Assembly: GCA_004570425.1 (NCBI GenBank)
Contig: SPQJ01000007.1
Coordinates: forward strand, 78,726 to 142,725
Source of the DNA: Bacillus sp. AZ43
GTDB lineage: Bacteria; Actinomycetota; Actinomycetes; Mycobacteriales; Geodermatophilaceae
Length of the DNA: 64,000 nt
Direction of reading: 5' to 3'
Position 1 is the first letter of the stretch. Every line of letters starts with the position of its first letter. Below are positions 57,121-64,000 of the stretch, piece by piece. Both the position numbers and the translations under genes were made by a program. The notes under the pieces are model-generated. The model saw only the letters and a program-made list of their open reading frames with translations, was not told where the DNA came from and ran no database searches.

Positions 57121-58143
57121 TCAGCTCTCGGCCAGCAGGTGGCCGACGTAGCGGGCCACGGCGCGAACCGCGGCCATGTTCCCTGGGTAGTCCATGCGGG
57201 TGGGGCCCACGACGCCGAGCCCGCCGAGCGCCCGGTCGCCGGAGCCGTAGCCGACGGAGACGAACGAGGCCCCGGTGAGCGCCTCGTGGGCGTTCTCCTC
57301 ACCGATCCGGACCAGGACCGTGCTCGCGTCGACCTGACTCATCAACCGCAGGACGACCACTTGTTCTTCCAGCGCCTCCAGCAGCGGCCGCACGGTGTTC
57401 GGGAAGTCCAGCGATCCGCCACGGGCGAGGTTCGCCGTCCCGCCGATGACCAGCCGGTCCTCGCTCGGCTCCACGAGGGTCTCCATCAGCGTGGAGCTGA
57501 CGGTGGCGACCAGGCCGCGCAGGTGCGGCGGCGCCGTCTCGAGCAGGTCGGGCACCTTGTCGCCGGCGTCGACCAGCTTCACGCCCACGAAGGCGGAGTT
57601 GAGCAGCGTGCGCAGCTCGGCCACCGCCTCGGCGCCGACGTCGGCCGGGGTGTCGACCACGCGCTGCTCGACCCGGCCGGTGTCGGTGATGAGCACGAGC
57701 ATCAGCCGGGCGGCCGCGAGCTGCACCACCTCGAGGTGCCGGACGGCGCTGCGCGACAGGGTCGGGTACTGCACGACCGCCACCTGGCGGGTCAGCTGGG
57801 CGAGCAGCCGGACGCTGCGGGTGAGCACGTCGTGCAGGTCGACGGCGCCGTCGAGGAACCGCTCGATCGCCCGGCGCTCGGCCACCGACAGCGGCTTGAC
57901 CGCGGACAACCGGTCGACGAAGAGCCGGTACCCCTTGTCGGTGGGCACCCGGCCGGCGCTGGTGTGCGGCTGGGTGATGTAGCCCTGCTCCTCCAGCACC
58001 GCCATGTCGTTGCGGATGGTGGCCGGGGAGACCCCGAGGTCGTGCCGATCCGCGAGGGCCTTGCTGCCCACCGGGTCGTTGGTCGAGACGAAGTCCTGGA
58101 CGATGGCCCGGAGCACCTCCAGGCGGCGTTCGTCGTGCGCCAC
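57121..58143 (-). CDS. hrcA: Heat-inducible transcription repressor HrcA
   Basis: 340 residues. Winged-helix N-terminus ([71 protein letters not shown]) and HrcA GAF-like C-terminal domain ([11 protein letters not shown]). It represses chaperone genes by binding CIRCE, which is present 49 bases upstream, so it is self-regulated and also controls dnaJ. Confidence 0.95.
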   Translation of the reverse strand: MAHDERRLEVLRAIVQDFVSTNDPVGSKALADRHDLGVSPATIRNDMAVLEEQGYITQPHTSAGRVPTDKGYRLFVDRLSAVKPLSVAERRAIERFLDGAVDLHDVLTRSVRLLAQLTRQVAVVQYPTLSRSAVRHLEVVQLAAARLMLVLITDTGRVEQRVVDTPADVGAEAVAELRTLLNSAFVGVKLVDAGDKVPDLLETAPPHLRGLVATVSSTLMETLVEPSEDRLVIGGTANLARGGSLDFPNTVRPLLEALEEQVVVLRLMSQVDASTVLVRIGEENAHEALTGASFVSVGYGSGDRALGGLGVVGPTRMDYPGNMAAVRAVARYVGHLLAES

Positions 58144-58191
58144 GGTGACACCTCCCCGTACCGGTCGACCTGCCGTGCTCCGAGTGCCCGA

Positions 58192-58218
58192 CTGGCACTC
58201 GCGCGGCCAGAGTGCCAG
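58192..58218. promoter_or_regulatory. CIRCE operator of hrcA-dnaJ
   Basis: CTGGCACTC (58192-58200), nine bases, GAGTGCCAG (58210-58218). It matches the CIRCE layout TTAGCACTC-N9-GAGTGCTAA with a symmetric GG/CC change at the edges. It lies upstream of hrcA, where HrcA would bind. Confidence 0.85.
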
Positions 58219-58363
58219 TCCAGTCTACGACCGCGGCGGCGCCCCGTCGCGCGGCTCGCTGCCGGTCTCACCCTCCTCGTCGTGGGCGACGCCCGGTACC
58301 GCCGGCGGCTAGGGTGGGTCCGTCGGCGCCCCGTCCCCGGGGCAGAGAGCGGAGGTCGGTTCC

Positions 58364-58741
58364 CTGATCTTCAAAGCGGTACGTGACGGCCGCCCGTATC
58401 CCGACCACGGTCTGTCCACCCGGGACTGGGCGATGATCCCGCCACGGCAGGTGCGGATGGACACGCTGACCACCACGAAGAAGGAGCTGGCGCTCGACGC
58501 GCTGCTCGCCGACGACTCCACCTTCTACGGCGACCTCTTCCCGCACGCGGTGCAGTGGCAGGGCGAGCTCTACCTCGAGGACGGGCTGCACCGGGCGCTG
58601 CGGGCGGCGCTGCAGCAGCGCAACGTCATCCACGTCCGGGTGCTCGACCTCGACGCGCTCACCCCCGTGCAGTCGTCGTCCGGGCCGGCCACCGCCTCCA
58701 TCCCGGTGCAGCCGCCGGTGCCCAACCCCCGGCGGGTCTAG
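58364..58741 (+). CDS. Conserved hypothetical protein, probable CTG start
   Basis: 125 residues. The frame LIFKAVRDGRPYPDHGLSTRDWAMIPPRQVRMDTLTTTKKELALDALLADDSTFYGDLFPHAVQWQGELYLEDGLHRALRAALQQRN is protein-like from position 58364, with LEDGLHRALRAAL resembling ParB-like nuclease folds. An internal ATG at 58433 would lose 23 plausible residues. GGAGG lies eight bases before the CTG at 58364 and no standard start is available, so a CTG start is the best choice. The role is unknown; it diverges from hrcA. Confidence 0.65.
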   Translation: MIFKAVRDGRPYPDHGLSTRDWAMIPPRQVRMDTLTTTKKELALDALLADDSTFYGDLFPHAVQWQGELYLEDGLHRALRAALQQRNVIHVRVLDLDALTPVQSSSGPATASIPVQPPVPNPRRV

Positions 58742-58810
58742 CTCCAGCGGGCTTCGTCACAGTCGATCGTGATCTCTTCGTGATCGACGCGGGTACCCGG
58801 TGACCCTAGG

Positions 58811-58829
58811 TTCGGTTAGCCATACCTAA
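58811..58829. promoter_or_regulatory. IdeR/DtxR-type iron box
   Basis: TTCGGTTAGCCATACCTAA matches 16 of 19 positions of the consensus TTAGGTTAGSCTAACCTAA for actinobacterial iron repressors. It lies 32 bases before the iron-transport start, where iron-loaded IdeR would block transcription. Confidence 0.82.
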
Positions 58830-58860
58830 CCAAGCCTGGCCTCACCGCTGGAAGGACCCC

Positions 58861-59880
58861 ATGCGCCCCGCACCGAGACTGCTCACCCTCTCCGCAGCCG
58901 TGCTGCTCACGGGTGGGCTCGCTGCCTGCTCGTCCGAGTCGCAGGCCCGGTCGGACGACTCCGGGGACTTCGCCCCGATCACCATCGAGCACGCTCTCGG
59001 GACGACGACGATCGAGTCGGCGCCCGAGCGGGTCGCCACCGTCAACTGGGCCAACCACGAGGTGCCGCTGGCGCTCGGCGTCGTGCCGGTCGGCATGGCC
59101 GCCGCCAACTTCGGTGACGACGACGGCGACGGGATGCTCCCCTGGGTGTCCGAGCGGCTCGAGGAGCTCGGCGGGGAGACGCCGGTGCTCTTCGACGAGA
59201 CCGACGGCATCGACTTCGAGGCGGTCGCCGACACCGACCCGGACGTGATCCTCGCCGGGTACTCCGGGCTGACCCAGGAGGACTACGACACGCTCAGCGA
59301 GATCGCGCCGGTCGTGGCCTACCCCGAGGCGCCGTGGGCGACCTCGTGGCGCGACACGATCGCGATCAACGCCGAAGGCATGGGTATGGCGGAGGAGGGC
59401 GAGGAGCTCGTCGCCGACATCGAGGCGCAGATCGAGGAGACCGTCGACGAGCACCCGCAGCTCGAGGGCAAGGCGACCATGTTCCTCACCCACGTCGACA
59501 CCGCCGACCTGAGCGAGGTCAGCTACTACACGCCGTTCGACACCCGCAGCGCCTTCTTCGAGGACCTCGGCCTCTCGACGCCGGCCAGCATCGAGGACGC
59601 CTCGACCGACCCCGAGCAGTTCTCCGGGTCGATCAGCGCCGAGCAGATCGACACGCTCTCCGACGTGGAGATCATCGTGACCTACGGCGACCAGGCCCTC
59701 GTGGACGCGCTGGAGGCCGACCCGCTGCTGTCGCAGATGCCGGCCGTCCGGAACGGGTCGATCGTGCTGCTGCCCAACACCCCGCTGGGCACCGCGGCGA
59801 ACCCGACCCCGCTGGCGATCCCCTGGGTGCTCGAGGACTACGTCGCCCTGCTCGCCGAGGCCGCCGACAAGGCTGCGTGA
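58861..59880 (+). CDS. Iron-siderophore ABC transporter substrate-binding lipoprotein
   Basis: 339 residues. Lipoprotein leader ending in LAAC (Cys23) and FecB/FhuD-type binding fold: TIEHALGTTTIESAPERVATVNWANHEVPLALGVVPVGM, DPDVILAGYSGLTQEDYDTLSEIAPVVAYPEAPW, and the C-terminal LSQMPAVRNGSIVLLPN. It captures a ferric siderophore outside the membrane for the FecCD-type permeases downstream. Regulated through the iron box just upstream. AAGGACCCC precedes the ATG. Confidence 0.9.
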   Translation: MRPAPRLLTLSAAVLLTGGLAACSSESQARSDDSGDFAPITIEHALGTTTIESAPERVATVNWANHEVPLALGVVPVGMAAANFGDDDGDGMLPWVSERLEELGGETPVLFDETDGIDFEAVADTDPDVILAGYSGLTQEDYDTLSEIAPVVAYPEAPWATSWRDTIAINAEGMGMAEEGEELVADIEAQIEETVDEHPQLEGKATMFLTHVDTADLSEVSYYTPFDTRSAFFEDLGLSTPASIEDASTDPEQFSGSISAEQIDTLSDVEIIVTYGDQALVDALEADPLLSQMPAVRNGSIVLLPNTPLGTAANPTPLAIPWVLEDYVALLAEAADKAA

Positions 59881-59890
59881 CACTCACCCC

Positions 59891-60934
59891 GTGACACCGG
59901 TCGACTCCGTCCCGATCTCGGGCGCCGCCGTCGTGCGGCGCCCGAGGTCGGTCCGGCTCCTGTGGCTGCTGGTGGTGCTCGCGGTGTTGGTCGCCGTCAT
60001 GGCCGCCTCCGTGGCCATCGGGTCGCGCGGCGTGGGCTGGTCGGAGATCACCGGCGCCCTCGGCGGCTCCTCGGACACCATCGGCGAGGCCGCGGTCACC
60101 AAGCGGATCCCGCGCACGGTCCTGGCGGTCGTCGTCGGCGCCGCTCTCGGGCTGTCGGGCGCGGTCATGCAGGGCGTCACCCGCAACCCCCTGGCCGACC
60201 CCGGCGTCCTCGGCATCAACATGGGCGCGTCGCTGGCCGTCGTCGCCGGCCTGGCCTGGTTCGGCCTGTTCTCGGCCACCAGCATCATCTGGACGGCGAT
60301 CGCCGGGGCGGCCGTCTCGGCCGTCTTCGTGTACGCCGTCGGCTCGCTCGGCCGCGGCGGGCCGACCCCGCTCAAGCTCGCGCTGGCCGGGGCAGCCACC
60401 TCGGCCGCGCTCACCTCGTTCATCACCGCCGTCGCACTGCCCCGCGGCGACATCGCCGAGAGCGTGCAGTCCTGGGAGATCGGCGGCGTCGGCGGCGCCT
60501 CCTTCGACACCATCGGCACCGGTCTGCCGTTCCTGGCCGTGGGCCTGGCGATCAGCCTGCTGTCGGCCCGCAGCCTCAACTCGCTGGCCCTCGGCGACGA
60601 GCTCGCCGCCGGCCTCGGCGAGCGGGTCGCCCTCGCCCGGGGCGTCGCCGCCCTCGGCTCGGTGCTGCTCTGCGGCGCGGCCACGGCGATCGCCGGCCCG
60701 ATCGGGTTCGTCGGCCTCGTCGTCCCCCACCTGTGCCGGCTCCTGGTGGGCGTCGACCACCGCTGGCTGCTGCCCTTCTCCGCGCTCACCGGCGCCTGCC
60801 TGCTGACGGCGGCCGACGTGCTGGGCCGGATCGTGGCCCGTCCCGGCGAGATCGACGTCGGGATCATCACCGCGCTGATCGGCGCCCCGTTCTTCATCGC
60901 GATCGTCCGCCGGCAGAAGGTGCGCGAGCTGTGA
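59891..60934 (+). CDS. FecCD-family siderophore permease (first)
   Basis: 347 residues, about ten membrane helices. FecCD signatures: RIPRTVLAVVVGAALGLSGAVMQGVTRNPLADPGVLGINMGA, and AGPIGFVGLVVPHLCRLLVGVDHRWLLPFSALTGA. One half of the permease pair. GTG 59891 is ten bases after the binding-protein stop. Its stop overlaps the second permease (GTGA). Confidence 0.93.
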   Translation: MTPVDSVPISGAAVVRRPRSVRLLWLLVVLAVLVAVMAASVAIGSRGVGWSEITGALGGSSDTIGEAAVTKRIPRTVLAVVVGAALGLSGAVMQGVTRNPLADPGVLGINMGASLAVVAGLAWFGLFSATSIIWTAIAGAAVSAVFVYAVGSLGRGGPTPLKLALAGAATSAALTSFITAVALPRGDIAESVQSWEIGGVGGASFDTIGTGLPFLAVGLAISLLSARSLNSLALGDELAAGLGERVALARGVAALGSVLLCGAATAIAGPIGFVGLVVPHLCRLLVGVDHRWLLPFSALTGACLLTAADVLGRIVARPGEIDVGIITALIGAPFFIAIVRRQKVREL

Positions 60935-61983
60935 CCGCCGGCCTGCTCCCCTCCCCGGCGGTCGTCGACGCGATCGGCGCCGGCCGGGTGCGCCGCGCCT
61001 CGCGCCGTCGGCTGGTCATCGCCGTCCTCGCCGTGCTCGTCGTCGCCGGGTTCGCCGCGTCGCTGATGATCGGCCGCACGTTCTACCCGCCCGGCGACGT
61101 GCTCCGGGTCGTCCTCGGGCAGGAGGTGCAGGGGGCGACGTTCACCGTCGGCCGGCTGCGCCTGCCGCGCGCGGTGCTCGCCGTCGTCGCCGGGCTGAGC
61201 TTCGGGCTGGCCGGCGTCACCTTCCAGACGATGCTGCGCAACCCGCTGGCCAGCCCCGACGTCATCGGAATCAGCGCCGGGGCGAGCGCCGCGGCGGCGT
61301 TCGCGATCGTCGTCCTCGGCTGGAGCGGCACGGCCGTGTCGGCCACCGCCATCGTCGCCGCCCTGCTGGTGGCGCTGCTGGTCTACCTGCTGGCGTTCAC
61401 GGACGGCGTCGCCGGCACCCGGCTGATCCTGATCGGCATCGGCGTCGCCGCCATGGCGCGCAGCTTCATCGCCTACGTCCTCGACCAGGCGGGCGCCTGG
61501 GACTACGCCGAGGCGCTGCGGTGGCTCACCGGCAGCCTCAACGGCAGCAGGTGGGAGTCGACGGTGCCCGCGCTGGTCGCCCTGGTGGTGCTCGCGCCGG
61601 TCCTCCTGTCCCGGACGCGTGAGCTCTCGGCGCTGCAGCTCGGCGACGACACGGCCTCGGCGCTGGGCGTGCGGGTCGAGCGGACCCGCGTCCTGGCGAT
61701 CGTCGCCGCCGTCGGCCTGATCGCCTTCGCCACCGCCGCCTGCGGGCCGATCGCCTTCGTGTCCTTCCTCGCCGGGCCCATCGCGGCGCGGATCGTCGGG
61801 CCGAACGGGTCGCTGCTCGTGCCGGCGGCGCTGGTGGGGGCGCTGCTCGTGCTGGTCGCCGACCTCGTCGGCCAGTTCGCCCTGGGCACCCGGTTCCCGG
61901 TGGGCGTCGTCACCGGCGTGCTCGGCGCGCCGTACCTGATCTACCTGATCGTCCGCACCAACCGCTCCGGAGGCTCGCTATGA
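60931..61983 (+). CDS. FecCD-family siderophore permease (second)
   Basis: 350 residues. RLRLPRAVLAVVAGLSFGLAGVTFQTMLRNPLASPDVIGISAGAS and ACGPIAFVSFLAGPIAARIVG are the family signatures. GTG 60931 overlaps the previous stop (GTGA), and the end overlaps the ATPase gene (ATGA). The pair forms the channel for ferric siderophore uptake. Confidence 0.93.
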   Translation: MTAGLLPSPAVVDAIGAGRVRRASRRRLVIAVLAVLVVAGFAASLMIGRTFYPPGDVLRVVLGQEVQGATFTVGRLRLPRAVLAVVAGLSFGLAGVTFQTMLRNPLASPDVIGISAGASAAAAFAIVVLGWSGTAVSATAIVAALLVALLVYLLAFTDGVAGTRLILIGIGVAAMARSFIAYVLDQAGAWDYAEALRWLTGSLNGSRWESTVPALVALVVLAPVLLSRTRELSALQLGDDTASALGVRVERTRVLAIVAAVGLIAFATAACGPIAFVSFLAGPIAARIVGPNGSLLVPAALVGALLVLVADLVGQFALGTRFPVGVVTGVLGAPYLIYLIVRTNRSGGSL

Positions 61984-62801
61984 CCCGGGACCACTCGCTG
62001 ACGGCCGAGGGCCTGAGCCTCGGCTACGGCGAGCGCACGGTGATCGAGGGCCTCGACCTCGTCGTCCCGCCCGGCCGGATCACCGCGATCGTCGGCGCGA
62101 ACGCCTGCGGGAAGTCGACCCTGCTCCGCTCGATGACCCGGCTGCTCGCGCCCCGCGTCGGCCAGGTCCTGCTCGACGGGAAGGCCGTCCACCGGATGCC
62201 GGCCAAGGAGCTGGCCCGCACCCTCGGCCTCCTGCCGCAGTCGCCGATCGCCCCCGAGGGCATCACCGTCGCCGATCTGGTCGGGCGCGGCCGCCACCCG
62301 CACCAGCGGGTCTTCTCCCGCTGGACCCGGGAGGACGACGCCGCCGTGGCCGCGGCCCTGGAGGCGACGCGGACGACGGAGCTGGCCGACCGCAGCGTCG
62401 ACGAGCTCTCCGGCGGTCAGCGGCAGCGGGTGTGGATCGCGATGGCGCTGGCGCAGCAGACCGACCTGCTCCTGCTCGACGAGCCGACCACGTTCCTCGA
62501 CGTGAGCCACCAGGTCGAGGTGCTGGACCTGCTCACCGACCTCAACCGCAGCCGGGGGACGACGGTGGTCATGGTGCTGCACGACCTCAACATGGCCGCC
62601 CGCTACGCCGACCACCTCGTCGCGATGGCGGCCGGCCGGGTGCACGCCGTCGGGGAGCCGGCCGCCGTCCTGACCGAGGAGACCGTGCGCGCGGTGTTCG
62701 GCCTCGACAGCCGGGTCATCCCCGACCCGACGTCGGGCAAGCCGCTGATGCTGCCCATCGGACGGCACCACATGGCGCCCGCGCTGCCGCTGGAGGCCTG
62801 A
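61980..62801 (+). CDS. Siderophore ABC transporter ATPase (FecE/FepC-like)
   Basis: 273 residues. Walker A GANACGKST, Q-loop LLPQSPIAPEG, signature LSGGQRQRVWIAMALAQ, Walker B LLLLDEPTTFLD, H-loop VLHDLNMAARYADHL. It drives the FecCD permeases. The ATG overlaps the upstream stop. It ends the iron operon and converges on the thiamine-diphosphate enzyme gene six bases away. Confidence 0.94.
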   Translation: MTRDHSLTAEGLSLGYGERTVIEGLDLVVPPGRITAIVGANACGKSTLLRSMTRLLAPRVGQVLLDGKAVHRMPAKELARTLGLLPQSPIAPEGITVADLVGRGRHPHQRVFSRWTREDDAAVAAALEATRTTELADRSVDELSGGQRQRVWIAMALAQQTDLLLLDEPTTFLDVSHQVEVLDLLTDLNRSRGTTVVMVLHDLNMAARYADHLVAMAAGRVHAVGEPAAVLTEETVRAVFGLDSRVIPDPTSGKPLMLPIGRHHMAPALPLEA

Positions 62802-62807
62802 CCGGGG

Positions 62808-64000
62808 TCAGTGGCCGCGGAAGGCCTCCTCCAGCCACCAGGACGGCGCCTCGCGGGCGACCTTGGCGTCCACCAGGAGCGGCGTCGTCCGCGGGCCGGC
62901 GAGCCACTCGGCCACCCCGGCCAGGTCGGCGGCCTCGCGCACCGTCACCGCCGCGTACCCGTGACCGCGGGCCAGGGCGGCGAAATCGGTCTCGGGGAAC
63001 CGGACGGTGTCCAGCGCGTGCCCGTCGGGGCCGAAGTGGTGCACCTCGGCGCCGTAGGCCGCGTCGTCGTACACGACGACCACCATCGGCAGGCCGAGCC
63101 GGACGACGGTCTCGAACTCGGCGGCGCCCATGAGCGCGCCGCCGTCGCCGAGCGCCGCGACCGCGAGCCGGTCCGGCCGCGCCAGGCCGGCGCCGATCGC
63201 CGTCGCCAGGCCGAGGCCGACCGACTGGAAGGCCTGCGTGAAGCAGAAGCCGGACTGGTCGGGCACGTCGAGGAACATGCTCGGGTAACCCATGAAGTTG
63301 CCGGAGTCGACGGCCACCACCCGCTCGGGCGGCAGCAGGTCGTCGAGGCCGATCGTGAGCGTCCGCGGGTCGATCCGGCCGGGCTCGGCGGCCGGCTCGA
63401 ACGGCTCGTCGCGCCAGCGCCCACGGGCCGCGATCGCGTCGCGCACCTCCGGGGTGCGGTACCCGGGGAGGTCCTCGACCCGGCGCCCGACGGCCCGCGC
63501 GACCGCCGCGACGTCGCCCACCACGCCGAGGTGGACCGGCCGCTGGGCACCCAGCGCCTCCGGGTCGCGGTCCACCTGGACGACGACGGCGTCGTCGGCG
63601 ATCAGCCGGCCGTGCCGCATCGTCCACATGTTCAGCTGGCACCCCCAGCCGACGACGAGGTCGGCCCCGGAGATCAGCTCGGCGGCGAGCGGGGTGGCGA
63701 ACCCGCCGGATACGTCGAGATCCCACTCGCTGCCGCGGAACAGGCCGCGGGCCACCGCCGAGGTCGCGAGCAGCGCCCCGCACCGGTCGGCGAGCTCCTC
63801 GAGCGCTGCCCGGGCGGCGCGGGCTCCTCGGCCGGCCACGAAGACCGGCCGGCGCGCCGAGCCCAGCGCGTCGGCGAGCCGCGCCACCGCCTCCGGGTCC
63901 GGGGCGGCGGGCGCGCCTGCCGGGGCGGTCCCGGCCACGACGGCCCCGGCAACCGGCTGCGCCTGGACGTCCAGCGGCAGGTTGAGGACGACGACCCGCC
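62808..64000 (-). CDS. Thiamine-diphosphate-dependent enzyme (acetolactate-synthase-like), cut by the window edge
   Basis: The open frame runs from a stop at 62808 to the window edge with no start, about 397 residues of C-terminal two-thirds. From the edge: VVVLNLPLDVQAQ (end of the PYR domain), the central domain ARRPVFVAGRGARAARAALEELADRCGALLATSAVARG, and the C-terminal domain VVAVDSGNFMGYPSMFLDV, AALGDGGALMGAAEFETVVRLGLPMVVVVYDDAAYG, the diphosphate/Mg site with GDGG and DDAAYG in place of the usual N. The substrate is not identified; it could be a decarboxylase or ligase type. Confidence 0.82.
   Translation of the reverse strand, partial: RVVVLNLPLDVQAQPVAGAVVAGTAPAGAPAAPDPEAVARLADALGSARRPVFVAGRGARAARAALEELADRCGALLATSAVARGLFRGSEWDLDVSGGFATPLAAELISGADLVVGWGCQLNMWTMRHGRLIADDAVVVQVDRDPEALGAQRPVHLGVVGDVAAVARAVGRRVEDLPGYRTPEVRDAIAARGRWRDEPFEPAAEPGRIDPRTLTIGLDDLLPPERVVAVDSGNFMGYPSMFLDVPDQSGFCFTQAFQSVGLGLATAIGAGLARPDRLAVAALGDGGALMGAAEFETVVRLGLPMVVVVYDDAAYGAEVHHFGPDGHALDTVRFPETDFAALARGHGYAAVTVREAADLAGVAEWLAGPRTTPLLVDAKVAREAPSWWLEEAFRGH

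Overview
The window comes from a high-GC actinomycete. The GC-rich coding, frequent GTG starts, constant 4-base ATGA/GTGA stop-start overlaps and the conserved order dnaG / furA-katG / ppdK / dusB / glyS / uppS / recO / era / cytidine-deaminase-like / corC-type / ybeY / phoH / rsmE / dnaJ / hrcA fit the order Geodermatophilales or a relative (inference from gene order and style, not from a database search).

Positions 1 to about 25160 look like the right-hand part of an integrative (probably conjugative) element. A tyrosine integrase (23749-24999) and a small excisionase (23490-23693) sit next to the 3' end of an intact tRNA-Asn gene (25111-25183), the usual attachment site. The left end lies outside the window. 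Reading leftwards, the element carries: a cadmium/metal cassette (ArsR repressor, methyltransferase-like membrane protein, a decayed cation-diffusion-facilitator gene, CadD-type exporter); a coiled-coil protein with a zinc-finger-like N-terminus; a prepilin peptidase; and a long minus-strand operon for a Tad/Flp-type pilus (lipoprotein, secreted protein, SAF protein, TadZ-like protein, TadA/CpaF ATPase, TadB, TadC, Flp-like pilin, three TadE-like pseudopilins). The operon ends in a 1123-residue LysM/winged-helix/BTAD membrane protein. Beyond it is a defence patch (2719-7208), then a regulator-like protein, a ParA-like protein without the P-loop lysine, and small membrane proteins that may begin a transfer apparatus.

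The defence patch is the most striking content. A short prokaryotic Argonaute (2719-4140) is overlapped by an upstream SIR2-APAZ gene (4137-5936), the architecture called SPARSA, which in studied members depletes NAD+ when guide-loaded Argonaute recognises invading DNA. A small unknown gene (5995-6354) precedes it on the same strand, and an AbiV-like HEPN protein (6486-7208) is encoded divergently.

From 25.2 kb to the end the content is chromosomal core. dnaG is interrupted by a 315-residue intein with LAGLIDADG endonuclease motifs, inserted exactly at a zinc-ligand cysteine of the primase. There follow furA-katG, pyruvate phosphate dikinase, dusB, glyS, the uppS-recO-era and corC-ybeY-phoH blocks, a HIT protein, a PhnD/PhnC/PhnE-type ABC transporter with two fused permease halves, cstA with its small partner, rsmE-dnaJ-hrcA with a CIRCE operator, a siderophore-iron ABC transporter behind an IdeR/DtxR-like box, and a thiamine-diphosphate enzyme cut by the right edge. 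Two genes (50290 and 58364) appear to use CTG starts. Several intergenic spaces hold near-perfect hairpins, most of them placed as terminators between converging genes.
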